DNA of 64,000 nucleotides from an uncultured Bacteroidaceae bacterium. GTDB taxonomy: Bacteria > Bacteroidota > Bacteroidia > Bacteroidales > Bacteroidaceae. Of the stretch, positions 32,984 through 41,861 are shown piece by piece. The notes under the pieces are model-generated. The model ran no database searches and had not been told where the DNA came from. It worked only from the letters and a program-made list of their open reading frames with translations. Where the stretch lies: the NCBI GenBank assembly GCA_905233465.1, contig CAJOEI010000005.1, forward strand, positions 1-64,000. The letters run 5' to 3'. The stretch's first letter is position 1. The number at the start of each line of letters is the position of its first letter. Made by a program: the position numbers and the translations under genes.

Positions 32984-34330
32984 TTAGTGCTCCGCTAAAT
33001 CTTCTCCTATGTCTGTGCGGAAGTATTTATTTGTGAATTGTATTGTGTTTGCTGCTTCAAAACTACGCTTGAGCGCCTCGGCGCGGGTGGAACCATAGCT
33101 TGATACGGCGAGAACACGTCCTCCGGAGGTGATGACAGGCCCCCTTCCGGCCTCCCCCAAGGGGGAGGAGTGTGTTGTGCCGGCGTGGAATACTACTGTG
33201 TCAGGGCCGAAGTTGTCGTCGTGGTGTGTGATTTGGTATCCTTTGTTATATGATCCTGGATATCCTCCGCTGGCGAGAATTACACACACGGCAGAACGTG
33301 GGTCCGTCTCTACTTGTTGCTTGTTGAGTGTGCGCTGGGCCACAGCCTTGAGTAGGTCTACGAGGTCAGTTTTGAGGCGCAGCATGACGGTTTCGGTCTC
33401 GGGGTCGCCCATGCGGCAGTTGTATTCTATCACCTTTGGTTGGCCATTGCAGTTGATGAGTCCGAAGAAGATAAATCCTCTGTAGTCGAGGCCGTCGGCT
33501 GCGAGGCCGCGGACTGTGGGCTGCACGATTTGTTCTTCAACCTTCTTCATCCATTCTTTGTTGGCAAATGGAACAGGTGATACGGAACCCATGCCACCAG
33601 TGTTTGGCCCTGTGTCTCCGTTGCCAATGCGTTTGTAGTCTTTGGCCTCTGGCAGCAGTTTGTAGTCTTTGCCATCTGTGATGGCGAATACGGAGCATTC
33701 TGTTCCACTGAGAAACTCCTCAACGACCACGCGTGCTGAAGCCTGACCGAACATGCCGTCAAGCATTGCACGCAGTTCGCGCTGGGCCTCTTCGAGTGTC
33801 TGAAGTATGAGCACCCCTTTTCCTGCACATAGTCCGTCGGCCTTGAGTACGTATGGGGGTTGAAGGGTTGTAAGGAAGGCTAAACCTTCTTCCACAGTGT
33901 CGGCGGTGAAGGTGCGGTATGCTGCTGTTGGTATGCCGTGGCGCAGCATGAATTGTTTTGCAAAGTCTTTGGAACCTTCGAGCTGTGCTGCCTGAGCAGA
34001 TGGCCCAATGACGCTTATGTGTTTCAGTTGTGGCTGGCTGCTGAAATAGTCGTATATTCCATCTACAAGTGGTTGTTCCGGTCCTACGACAATCATGCCA
34101 ACGTTATTGTTGATGGCAAATGTGCCAACACTTGCGAAGTCATTGGGGTTGAGCGGGACATTCTGTGATGTGCCGCCGTTGCGAAGCTGCAGCTTGTCTG
34201 TGCCTCCGTTGCCAGGTGCTATGAAGAGTCGGTCTACTTGCTCTGACTGTGCAATCTTCCAAGCCAGTGCATGTTCCCTGCCGCCGCTGCCGAGAACGAG
34301 TATGGTCATTGTCTGTGTGGGTTGTGTCAT
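32984..34330 (-). CDS. purD: Phosphoribosylamine-glycine ligase (GAR synthetase)
   Basis: 448 residues. It ligates glycine to phosphoribosylamine in purine synthesis using ATP. Features are ILVLGSGGREHALAWKIA at the N-terminus, ATP-grasp segments PYVLKADGLCAGKGVLIL and GFIFFGLI, and the metal site EYNCRMGDPETE. Near the C-terminus, residues about 385-398 (THSSPLGEAGRGP) replace the short loop normally between HAGT and the GGRVL motif. This stretch is encoded by a GC-rich palindromic repeat also seen at 18597-18631. The start overlaps the dpp4 stop by 4 nt. Confidence 0.95.
   Translation of the reverse strand: MTQPTQTMTILVLGSGGREHALAWKIAQSEQVDRLFIAPGNGGTDKLQLRNGGTSQNVPLNPNDFASVGTFAINNNVGMIVVGPEQPLVDGIYDYFSSQPQLKHISVIGPSAQAAQLEGSKDFAKQFMLRHGIPTAAYRTFTADTVEEGLAFLTTLQPPYVLKADGLCAGKGVLILQTLEEAQRELRAMLDGMFGQASARVVVEEFLSGTECSVFAITDGKDYKLLPEAKDYKRIGNGDTGPNTGGMGSVSPVPFANKEWMKKVEEQIVQPTVRGLAADGLDYRGFIFFGLINCNGQPKVIEYNCRMGDPETETVMLRLKTDLVDLLKAVAQRTLNKQQVETDPRSAVCVILASGGYPGSYNKGYQITHHDDNFGPDTVVFHAGTTHSSPLGEAGRGPVITSGGRVLAVSSYGSTRAEALKRSFEAANTIQFTNKYFRTDIGEDLAEH
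33137..33172. repeat. GC-rich palindromic repeat inserted in purD
   Basis: The core CCTCCCCC (33151-33158) pairs with GGGGGAGG (33161-33168). The flanking sequence aligns with 18597-18631. It encodes SPLGEAGRG in frame. Confidence 0.75.
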
Positions 34331-36531
34331 TTGAGGTAGTCGTCAAAGTATCTGGTTATACGTTGGTGTAGGTGTATCTGGTCTGTTCCGAACATATTGT
34401 GTTCTCCACCAGGATAAAGGAAGAGATCGGGTTGTGTGCCGGCATCTATTGCGGCTCGGATGAATGACAATGTATGTTGTGGCACACAGGTGGGGTCGTT
34501 GTACCCAAATATGATTTGTAGTCTGCCCCTGAGCTGTGCTGCCTTTGGCAGCAGGGAGCAGGCTGCATAGCCTTCTGGATTCTGCTCGGGTGTGTCCATG
34601 TATCGTTCGCCATACATCACCTCATAGTATTTCCAATCGATGACAGGACCTCCGGCCACGCCCACGCGGAAGACATCCGGATATGTACACATGAGGTTGG
34701 TTGTCATAAACCCGCCGAAGCTCCATCCGTGTACGCCTATACGTTCGCTGTCGACGTATGGCAACTGGCGCAAAAATTCAATGCCGCACATCTGGTCGCG
34801 CATCTCTTCTTGGCCCAGATGGCGGAAGGTGGCTTGTTCGAAGGCCAGGCCGCGATGTTCTGAGCCTCGGTTGTCGAGTACGAAGATGACATATCCTTGC
34901 TGTGCCATGTATATCTCCCATCCACGGTAGCCCCAGTAGCGCGATGCCTGTACGTTGTGAGCATGCGGTCCGCCATAGACATAAACAACGGTGGGATATT
35001 TCTTTGATGGGTCAAAGTCAGTAGGTTTGATGAGTCGGTAGTAGAGGTCTGTGGTGCCGTCGGCCGCCTTGATGGTTCCTAATGTCACTTCGGGGACGTT
35101 GTAGTCTTTCCAAGGGTCGGGTGCGTCAAGCAACTGTGTTGTGTTGGCATTTTTTGTGTTGATGATGTTGATGCGTCGCGACACTGTTGGTGAGTTGTAA
35201 GTGTCAATGACCATTGTTCCGCTCTTGCTGATAGTGGCGTGGTGTACGCCGTCGTCAGCAGAGATGAGCACTGGTTGTGTGTTCTTCTGTATCTTCACTT
35301 TGTGCAGTGTGGCTCGCAGCGGATGTGTGGCGTTGGCTTTGAAGATGGCGCTGTGGTCTCGCTCATTGAATCCAAGTAGCTCCAGTACTTCGTAGTTGCC
35401 AGGCGTGAGCAGCGTAGTGGAGATATTATCCATCACCTCTCCCCCACCCGACTCGGCTCGCCATGTGCCGTTAGTAGTTTTTTTGAGATCGATGAGGTAG
35501 AGGTGGTTCCAGTTGTCTCGTTGGCTTTGCATCACTGCCTTGGTGTTGTCCCATGGCAGGAACGACAACGTGTGCATCGGTTCGACATACTTGGGATGCC
35601 GTTCCTCAATTAGTGGTGTGGCATTCTTGCGCCCTGTGGTTGCATCATATCCGAAGAGCTGCATCAGGTCTTGGTCGCGGTTTAGCTCAAATACGTAGAG
35701 AGTGTTGCCATCTGGAGCCCAAGACAGGTTTGTCATGTAGTCGGTCTTAGGTTTTGGATTGTCGAGCCACACTGTCTTGTCTGCCGCGATGTCGTATATT
35801 GCCACGCTGACGTCCTCACTCTCGCATCCTGCCATAGGATATTTGTCTATGTATGTTGCTGCTATGCGCTTGGTGATATCTACTTGAGGATACGATGGTA
35901 TGCGGCTTTGGTCTTTCTTGTAGAATGCCAGTTTGGTGCCGTCGGCATTCCAGAATAGTCCTTTCATGATGCCAAATTCCTGACGGCTCACGCTGTGGCC
36001 ATAGACGATGTCATCATTGCCGTCAGCGGTGATGCGTCGTTCTTGGCCATCAGCTGTGATGACATATACGTCTGAACCTTTGCAGAATGCCAGTGCACGG
36101 CTGTCAGGACTCCATGTGAGTTCTTCGGCACCCTCGGGCAGCGTCATTCTCCATGCAACATTCTTTTTCTCAAAGTCCACAAGTAAAATTTCCTGTTTTG
36201 TCTGCACGCGCACCAATGGCTGTCCTGCATATGGTAGTGTGACGGCAGTACAGGCGTGAACGGCTTTGTGCCCTATGATGTCGTTGAGGCTTTCTGTGGT
36301 GAAAAGTGTTCGTGTTTTGACACCTGGAGTTTTGATGGTCGTGGCTTTGTCCACAGTGAGCTCTACGGCGACATCTCCCCACCATGTGGTGAACATGTAT
36401 TGTGGTTGAAGTTGCCAATATGTGCTGCCGCCCGAAAGCAGGTCATCGAGTGTGAAACTCTTCTTTGTCTCTTGTGCCATCATTGTTGTTGCTGCTGCTA
36501 TTGCAGTCAACAGAATATGCAGCTTTCTCAT
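34327..36531 (-). CDS. Dipeptidyl peptidase IV (S9B serine peptidase)
   Basis: 734 residues. A signal peptide (MRKLHILLTAIAAATTMMAQ) directs it to the periplasm. An eight-bladed-propeller-like domain follows (LTWSPDSRALAFCKG, LSWAPDGNTLYVFELN), then an alpha/beta hydrolase domain with catalytic Ser in GWSFGGFM, Asp in FGYNDPTC and His in GGEHNMFG. It releases X-Pro dipeptides, feeding peptide catabolism. A 7-nt array (36541-36568) lies between it and the upstream RNA methyltransferase gene, and its stop overlaps the purD start. Confidence 0.93.
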   Translation of the reverse strand: MRKLHILLTAIAAATTMMAQETKKSFTLDDLLSGGSTYWQLQPQYMFTTWWGDVAVELTVDKATTIKTPGVKTRTLFTTESLNDIIGHKAVHACTAVTLPYAGQPLVRVQTKQEILLVDFEKKNVAWRMTLPEGAEELTWSPDSRALAFCKGSDVYVITADGQERRITADGNDDIVYGHSVSRQEFGIMKGLFWNADGTKLAFYKKDQSRIPSYPQVDITKRIAATYIDKYPMAGCESEDVSVAIYDIAADKTVWLDNPKPKTDYMTNLSWAPDGNTLYVFELNRDQDLMQLFGYDATTGRKNATPLIEERHPKYVEPMHTLSFLPWDNTKAVMQSQRDNWNHLYLIDLKKTTNGTWRAESGGGEVMDNISTTLLTPGNYEVLELLGFNERDHSAIFKANATHPLRATLHKVKIQKNTQPVLISADDGVHHATISKSGTMVIDTYNSPTVSRRINIINTKNANTTQLLDAPDPWKDYNVPEVTLGTIKAADGTTDLYYRLIKPTDFDPSKKYPTVVYVYGGPHAHNVQASRYWGYRGWEIYMAQQGYVIFVLDNRGSEHRGLAFEQATFRHLGQEEMRDQMCGIEFLRQLPYVDSERIGVHGWSFGGFMTTNLMCTYPDVFRVGVAGGPVIDWKYYEVMYGERYMDTPEQNPEGYAACSLLPKAAQLRGRLQIIFGYNDPTCVPQHTLSFIRAAIDAGTQPDLFLYPGGEHNMFGTDQIHLHQRITRYFDDYLK

Positions 36532-36540
36532 GCTGTGTCA

Positions 36541-36568
36541 ATTATCAATTGTCAACTATCAACTATCA
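36541..36568. repeat. 7-nt repeat array
   Basis: ATTATCA, ATTGTCA, ACTATCA and ACTATCA in phase. It supplies the stop codon of the RNA methyltransferase gene read on the minus strand. Confidence 0.8.
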
Positions 36569-38065
36569 ACTCCCCCTTCGTCCTCCGCGGCCAAAGAATT
36601 TGCGTCGGGCATCCTGACGTTGTGCCCGTGTGTCGCCCTGCTGGTGGTAGTCGTGGCGGTTGCTGTATTGTTTGCCTTCACGTCTGTCCTCACGTCTGTC
36701 CTCACGCCTGCCTTCGCGTCTATCCTCGCGTCGTTCTTCATTGCGTTCGTTGCGTCGGAAGTGGTGCTTTGCATCGTCTTCGCGTTCGCGTCGGCTGAAG
36801 CGGTTAAAGTGGTTGTCATCAGCCTCGCGACGTTCGTTGTCGAAGGGTTTCTTGAAGTGACGTTTTTGTGTTGCCATTTGGCGACGTTCGGCATCAGTCT
36901 TCACTGTACCGCCGCTGGCACGATGATGCTCCAGCCTTCCCTCGAAGAGCACATATTTACGCAATTCGCATTCCAACGAGCCATTGTATAGCGGAGTTTT
37001 CAGCGATGGTTTCAGCCCAATAGCCTCAAAGCATTCTTCGTTCATCGACAGAATCCATGCCTCCCCACCAGCATGCTCACGCTTCAGCCTTTGGCCTATC
37101 ATCTTGTACAGCCCCAGTAGGTCTGGTGAGGTTATGCGTTGACCGTACGGCGGATTTGTGATGATGAGTGGATGGCTTGTCGAATTGCTTGGTTCCAATG
37201 GTGAGTTCATGAAGTCAGCTTCCTCGATGCTGATGTGCTGCATCATGCGTGCAGCGCGCACGTTGGCCTGTGCTATGGCAACAGCCTTCGGATCGACATC
37301 GCGGCCATAGATATGATGTTCAAATGGACGCTCGGCCGAGTCATCTTCGTAAATTCTGGATAACATGTCGGCATCGAAGTCACGCCAGCGTTCGAAGGCG
37401 TAGCCCTTGCGGAAGACACCAGGATAGATGCCGCATGCTATCAGTGCTGCCTCAATGCAGAATGTGCCGCTGCCACAGAAGGGATCCAGCAAGTCGCTCT
37501 GCCCGTGCCACCCTGCCATGAGAAGTATGCCAGCAGCCAGAACCTCGTTGATAGGTGCTGCCACAGCATCGTGGCGATAGCCTCGGCGGTGGAGGCTCTC
37601 GCCGGAACTGTCTAATGCCAATGTGGCATCATAGTCTGAGATGTGGATATGCAGTTGTATGTCTGGATTCGATACACTGACGTTGGGGCGTGTGCCTGTC
37701 TTCTCCCGGAATTGGTCGGCAATGGCATCCTTCACCTTGTATGCCACGAACTTGGAATGGCGGAACTCAGGTGAGAACACCACGCTGTCTACGGCAAAGG
37801 TGTCGTTTGTTGACAGATATTGTGACCAGTCAATGCCTTTTACGGCTTCGTAGACATCATCGGCAGAACGTGCCTTGAATTGTTTGATTGGTTTGAGCAC
37901 ACGTATTGCAGTCCTCAGGCAGAAGTTGGCTCGATAGAGCATCTCCTTGTCTCCGCTGAAGCTCACCATGCGGCGGCCAATCTGAATATCAGAGGCACCG
38001 AGCTCTGTCAGCTCCTGTGCTAAAATAGGTTCGAGACCTTGGAAGGTCTTCGCAATCAAGTTCAT
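36566..38065 (-). CDS. THUMP-domain 23S rRNA (guanine-N2)-methyltransferase (RlmL/RlmK-type)
   Basis: 499 residues. An N-terminal THUMP/ferredoxin-like RNA-binding region (about 1-160) ends near VSVSNPDIQLHIHI. The methyltransferase domain has LLDPFCGSGTFCIEAALI (SAM motif I) and the catalytic LIITNPPYGQR. It resembles the N-terminal half of RlmKL, which modifies G2445 of 23S rRNA. The last 100 residues form an Arg-rich tail with repeated RREDRREG units and a final GRGGRRG, probably RNA-binding. It sits 16 bp downstream of epsC, and its stop lies in a 7-nt array. Confidence 0.9.
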   Translation of the reverse strand: MNLIAKTFQGLEPILAQELTELGASDIQIGRRMVSFSGDKEMLYRANFCLRTAIRVLKPIKQFKARSADDVYEAVKGIDWSQYLSTNDTFAVDSVVFSPEFRHSKFVAYKVKDAIADQFREKTGTRPNVSVSNPDIQLHIHISDYDATLALDSSGESLHRRGYRHDAVAAPINEVLAAGILLMAGWHGQSDLLDPFCGSGTFCIEAALIACGIYPGVFRKGYAFERWRDFDADMLSRIYEDDSAERPFEHHIYGRDVDPKAVAIAQANVRAARMMQHISIEEADFMNSPLEPSNSTSHPLIITNPPYGQRITSPDLLGLYKMIGQRLKREHAGGEAWILSMNEECFEAIGLKPSLKTPLYNGSLECELRKYVLFEGRLEHHRASGGTVKTDAERRQMATQKRHFKKPFDNERREADDNHFNRFSRREREDDAKHHFRRNERNEERREDRREGRREDRREDRREGKQYSNRHDYHQQGDTRAQRQDARRKFFGRGGRRGS

Positions 38066-38081
38066 GAAAAAATAGATCTAT

Positions 38082-39005
38082 CTAATTTGTGATTGGGTTT
38101 CTTTGCGTTCTGAATTCACCTGGGGCGACATCTTCTGTCACCCAAATATTACCTCCTATGACAGCATCGTGACCTATGGTGATGCGGCCAAGAATGGTGG
38201 CATTGGCATATACAATGACATTGTCTTCGAGTATCGGGTGGCGAGGTATGCCCTTTATGGGGTTGCCTTCTTTGTCTACGGGAAAACTCTTGGCACCCAA
38301 AGTAACACCCTGATATAGTTTCACATTGTTACCTATGATACATGTTGCGCCAATAACCACGCCAGTGCCGTGGTCTATGGTGAAATGGTGCCCTATTGTA
38401 GCAGCAGGATGGATGTCAATACCTGTCTCGCTGTGGGCCATTTCCGTGATAATGCGTGGTATGAGCGGTACGCCCAGCAGCAGCAGCTCGTGGGCTAAAC
38501 GGTAGTTCGTAATTGCCTTTATCACAGGATAGCAGGAGATGACTTCGCCGTAGCTCTCTGCTGCCGGATCGCCGAGATAAGCTGCCTCCACATCGGTGGC
38601 CAGTGTCTGACGCAGGGCTGGCAGACGTTCGATGAACTCGCGTGTCAGCTCGCAGGCCTTCTGGCGTCGCACGTCTTGAGCTGTCACGTAGGAGTTGCCA
38701 TAGGCTTCCACCTCGCTCCAGCCTGTGGCAAAGCATAGGCCCGCGTCAATCTGTTTGCTCATCAGGCCGTAAAGGTGTTCCAGTGCAACACCTACATGGA
38801 AGATAAGATTCTGGTTGTTGACATTGCTCTTCCCGTAGAAACCAGGGAAGAGGATAGCGCGGCATAAATCCATTGCCTCAGCCAAGGCAGGCTGAGATGG
38901 CAGAGGATCGCCATCGCGATGCTCGTGGAAAAGTCCACAGAGCGACTTGGGGCTCGACAAAGACTGAGCCACCTCTGTCAGTAGAGTTTGAGTAGAGCGA
39001 TTCAT
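38082..39005 (-). CDS. epsC: Serine O-acetyltransferase
   Basis: 307 residues from ATG 39005. It acetylates serine to O-acetylserine for cysteine synthesis. The hexapeptide core is typical: [63 protein letters not shown] and AVIGGNIWV. The long helical N-domain of EpsC-type enzymes is present. An upstream in-frame extension to 39119 is rejected: it reads through a 7-nt array and through the -7 element (39022-39029). The gene is first of a minus-strand run to yqaA and divergent from tyrS. Confidence 0.93.
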   Translation of the reverse strand: MNRSTQTLLTEVAQSLSSPKSLCGLFHEHRDGDPLPSQPALAEAMDLCRAILFPGFYGKSNVNNQNLIFHVGVALEHLYGLMSKQIDAGLCFATGWSEVEAYGNSYVTAQDVRRQKACELTREFIERLPALRQTLATDVEAAYLGDPAAESYGEVISCYPVIKAITNYRLAHELLLLGVPLIPRIITEMAHSETGIDIHPAATIGHHFTIDHGTGVVIGATCIIGNNVKLYQGVTLGAKSFPVDKEGNPIKGIPRHPILEDNVIVYANATILGRITIGHDAVIGGNIWVTEDVAPGEFRTQRNPITN

Positions 39006-39021
39006 GATGCTGTTTTCGCTG

Positions 39022-39029
39022 CAAAGGTA
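39022..39029 (-). promoter_or_regulatory. -7 element of epsC, very close to the start
   Basis: TACCTTTG on the minus strand lies only 16 nt before the ATG at 39005, giving a leader of about 10 nt. Four perfect AGTTGAA units (39036-39063) sit 6 nt upstream, covering the -33 position. Confidence 0.65.
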
Positions 39030-39035
39030 GTGAAA

Positions 39036-39063
39036 AGTTGAAAGTTGAAAGTTGAAAGTTGAA
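39036..39063. repeat. 7-nt repeat array, 4 perfect units
   Basis: AGTTGAA four times without change, followed by AGTTTTT. It is placed at the -33 region of the epsC promoter. Confidence 0.9.
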
Positions 39064-39111
39064 AGTTTTTTCCGCATAAAAGGCAGTTTGTGTAGATTTC
39101 GACGCTTAAAC

Positions 39112-39142
39112 TTGTCCAAAAGCGGTTAAGTTACTAACTTTG
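39112..39142 (+). promoter_or_regulatory. tyrS promoter
   Basis: TTG (39112-39114), a 20-nt spacer and TAACTTTG (39135-39142) fit the consensus exactly. The tyrS ATG lies 56 nt downstream. A short run of GTAAAATC-type 8-nt units (39170-39190) occupies the leader. Confidence 0.75.
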
Positions 39143-39198
39143 CGCCGCAAAATGGAATAATAGCAAATTGTAAAATCGTAAAATCGTAAGATAAAACC

Positions 39199-40494
39199 AT
39201 GGATTTCGTAGAAGAGCTTAGATGGCGAGGTATGATTCACCAGATGATGCCTGGCACGGAGGAACTCCTCCAGAAAGAACAAGTAACAGCCTACGTGGGC
39301 ATCGACCCCACGGCAGATAGTCTGCACATCGGCCACCTTTGCGGTGTGATGATGCTCCGCCACCTGCAGCGCTGCGGTCACAAACCCCTTGCACTCGTAG
39401 GCGGCGCAACAGGCATGATTGGCGACCCCAGCGGCAAGAGTCAGGAACGCAACCTGCTCGATGAGGCCACACTGGCCCACAATGTTAGCTGCATCAAGGC
39501 ACAGCTGGCACACTTCCTCGACTTTGAGAGCGACGCACCAAACCGTGCCGAGCTTGTCAACAACTACGACTGGATGAAGGACTTCACCTTCCTCGCTTTC
39601 GCGCGCGACGTGGGCAAGCACATCACCGTTAACTATATGATGGCCAAGGACAGCGTGCAGAAGCGACTCAACGGCGAGGCACGCGACGGTCTCAGTTTTA
39701 CTGAGTTCACCTACCAGCTGCTGCAGGGCTATGACTTCTACTATCTCAACACCCACAAGGGCTGCAAGCTGCAGATGGGCGGCAGCGACCAATGGGGTAA
39801 TATCACCACTGGCACAGAGCTGATCCGTCGCATGGGTGGCGGCGAGGCATATGCCCTCACCTGCCCTCTCATCACCAAGAGTGATGGCCGCAAGTTTGGC
39901 AAGACAGAGCAAGGCAACATCTGGCTCGACAGACGCTACACTAGCCCATACCGTTTCTACCAGTTCTGGATCAATGTCGCTGACGAGGATGCTGAGCGCT
40001 ACATCAAGATCTTCACCTCACTGCCAAAGGACGAGATCGACGAGCTAATCGCCCGCCACCGCGAAGACCCAGGTCGCCGCGAGTTGCAGCGCCGCCTGGC
40101 CGAGGAGGTCACGAAGATGGTGCACAGCGAGCAAGACCTGCGCATGGCACAGGAGGCTTCGCAGATGCTCTTCGGCAAGTCCACTAAGGAAGCCCTACTC
40201 GCACTCGACGAACAGACACTTCTCGACGTCTTTGACGGCGTGCCGCAGTTCCGCATCGCCAAGAGCCTGCTCGAGGGTGAAGGCATCAAGGCTGTTGAAC
40301 TCATGGCCACTGAGACACAGTGCTTTCCCAGTAAGGGTGAGATGCGCAAGATGGTACAGGGCGGCGGCGTGAGCCTCAACAAGGAAAAGCTCGCAGCCTT
40401 CGACCAGCCCGTGACCACCGCAGACCTCATTGACGAGCGTTATCTGCTTGTACAGAAAGGCAAGAAGAACTACTATCTGCTAATTGCTGAATAA
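39199..40494 (+). CDS. tyrS: Tyrosyl-tRNA synthetase
   Basis: 431 residues of the class I enzyme that charges tRNA-Tyr. HIGH is at residues 43-46 ([10 protein letters not shown]). The KMSKS-equivalent is KFGKTEQG. The tyrosine-binding YDFYYL and the GGSDQWGNI motif are intact. A C-terminal S4-like RNA-binding domain begins at about residue 360 ([16 protein letters not shown]). Followed after 1 nt by the metY-like gene. Confidence 0.97.
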   Translation: MDFVEELRWRGMIHQMMPGTEELLQKEQVTAYVGIDPTADSLHIGHLCGVMMLRHLQRCGHKPLALVGGATGMIGDPSGKSQERNLLDEATLAHNVSCIKAQLAHFLDFESDAPNRAELVNNYDWMKDFTFLAFARDVGKHITVNYMMAKDSVQKRLNGEARDGLSFTEFTYQLLQGYDFYYLNTHKGCKLQMGGSDQWGNITTGTELIRRMGGGEAYALTCPLITKSDGRKFGKTEQGNIWLDRRYTSPYRFYQFWINVADEDAERYIKIFTSLPKDEIDELIARHREDPGRRELQRRLAEEVTKMVHSEQDLRMAQEASQMLFGKSTKEALLALDEQTLLDVFDGVPQFRIAKSLLEGEGIKAVELMATETQCFPSKGEMRKMVQGGGVSLNKEKLAAFDQPVTTADLIDERYLLVQKGKKNYYLLIAE

Positions 40495-40495
40495 T

Positions 40496-41761
40496 ATGCC
40501 TAATTTAGAGACGCTTTGCATACATGGCGGCTGGAAGCCCAAAAAGGGCGAGCCGCAGCAGTTACCTATCTACCAGTCCACCACCTTCCGCTACGAGACC
40601 AGTGAGCAGATGGCACGCCTCTTCGATCTCGAGGACGAAGGCTATTTCTACACACGCTTGGCCAACCCCACCAATGATGCAGTGGCAGCCAAGATCAATG
40701 CTCTTGAAGGAGGTGTGGGATGCCTACTGACGTCCAGTGGACAGGCTGCCAACTTCTATGCCGTGTTCAACATCTGTCAAGCAGGAGACCATTTCGTCAC
40801 ATCCAACACCATCTACGGCGGCACATTCAACCTCTTTGGTGTGACTATGAAGAAGCTCGGCATTGAATGCACATTCGTTGACCCAGACTGGGACGACGAC
40901 CGCATCAGAGCAGCATTCCGCCCAAACACCAAGTGCTTCTTCGGCGAGACCATCTCCAACCCCGGCGGCAACGTCTTCGATATCGAACGCTTCGCGCGCC
41001 TCGCACACGAGCACGGCGTGCCACTCATCGTGGACAACACCTTCGCCACACCCATCAACTGCCGACCTTTTGAGTGGGGAGCCGACATCGTCACACACTC
41101 CACAACCAAGTATATGGATGGCCATGCAACGCAGGTCGGTGGAGCCATAGTCGACAGCGGCAACTTTGACTGGGAAGCCAGCGATAAGTTCCCAGGACTC
41201 ACCACACCCGATGAGAGCTATCACGGCCTCACCTACACTAAAGCCTTCGGCCGCAAGGCATATGTTACCAAGCTCGTCTCGCAGCTCATGCGTGACCTCG
41301 GCAGCATACCCTCACCACAGAATTGCTTCCTCCTCAACCTCGGACTCGAGACACTCCACCTGCGCATGCCTCGCCACTGCGAGAATGCACAGCGAGTGGC
41401 AGAGTGGCTTGAGAAGAATCCACGCGTTGCATGGGTCAATTACTGCGGCCTGCCCAGCAATAAGTACTACCCTCTGGCACAGAAATATCTGCCCAACGGC
41501 TCTTGCGGTGTCATAGCCTTTGGCCTTAAGGGTAGCCGTGAGGATGCCATACGCTTCATGGACCGTCTGGACTTCGTGAGCATCGTCACACATGTGGCCG
41601 ATGCGCGCACATGTGTCCTCCACCCAGCCAGCCACACCCACCGCCAGCTCTCCGACGAGCAGCTACGCGAAGCCGGCGTAGCACCAGACCTCATACGCCT
41701 CAGTGTGGGCCTCGAAAACGCCGACGACATCATCGCAGACCTCAATCAGGCCATGAACTAA
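40496..41761 (+). CDS. metY: O-acetylhomoserine sulfhydrylase-like PLP enzyme
   Basis: 421 residues of the Cys/Met-metabolism PLP family. Substrate and PLP motifs are YTRLANPTNDAVAAKI, the LTSSGQAANF loop, VDNTFATP and HSTTKYMDGHATQVGG with the Schiff-base lysine in TKYMDGH. Overall it is closest to O-acetylhomoserine aminocarboxypropyltransferase, making homocysteine from O-acetylhomoserine and sulfide. Cystathionine gamma-synthase is the alternative. ATG 40496 directly follows the tyrS stop; an in-frame TTG further up overlaps tyrS. A strong terminator follows. Confidence 0.88.
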   Translation: MPNLETLCIHGGWKPKKGEPQQLPIYQSTTFRYETSEQMARLFDLEDEGYFYTRLANPTNDAVAAKINALEGGVGCLLTSSGQAANFYAVFNICQAGDHFVTSNTIYGGTFNLFGVTMKKLGIECTFVDPDWDDDRIRAAFRPNTKCFFGETISNPGGNVFDIERFARLAHEHGVPLIVDNTFATPINCRPFEWGADIVTHSTTKYMDGHATQVGGAIVDSGNFDWEASDKFPGLTTPDESYHGLTYTKAFGRKAYVTKLVSQLMRDLGSIPSPQNCFLLNLGLETLHLRMPRHCENAQRVAEWLEKNPRVAWVNYCGLPSNKYYPLAQKYLPNGSCGVIAFGLKGSREDAIRFMDRLDFVSIVTHVADARTCVLHPASHTHRQLSDEQLREAGVAPDLIRLSVGLENADDIIADLNQAMN

Positions 41762-41777
41762 TCCATAGAAAAGTGTG

Positions 41778-41806
41778 CCGCGCGGTTCTGCCGCGCGGTT
41801 TCATTT
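41778..41806 (+). terminator. Terminator of the tyrS-metY unit
   Basis: CCGCGCGG (41778-41785), the loop TTCTG, CCGCGCGG (41791-41798), then TTTCATTT. Confidence 0.8.
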
Positions 41807-41861
41807 CCCTACTCATACCTCAACCACTAAGCCATTAAGCAAATAAACAATTAAGCCATTT

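Noticed and set aside
36422..36991. 189-codon plus-strand frame rich in Val/Ala/Phe
   Set aside because: Antisense to the Arg/Glu-rich tail of the RNA methyltransferase; its hydrophobic look arises from complementing those codons.
39106..39912. 268-codon minus-strand frame over tyrS
   Set aside because: Antisense to tyrS coding sequence and its promoter; no protein-like motifs.
40484..40495. Upstream TTG start for the metY-like gene
   Set aside because: It overlaps the end of tyrS, whereas ATG 40496 sits right after the tyrS stop and matches family length.
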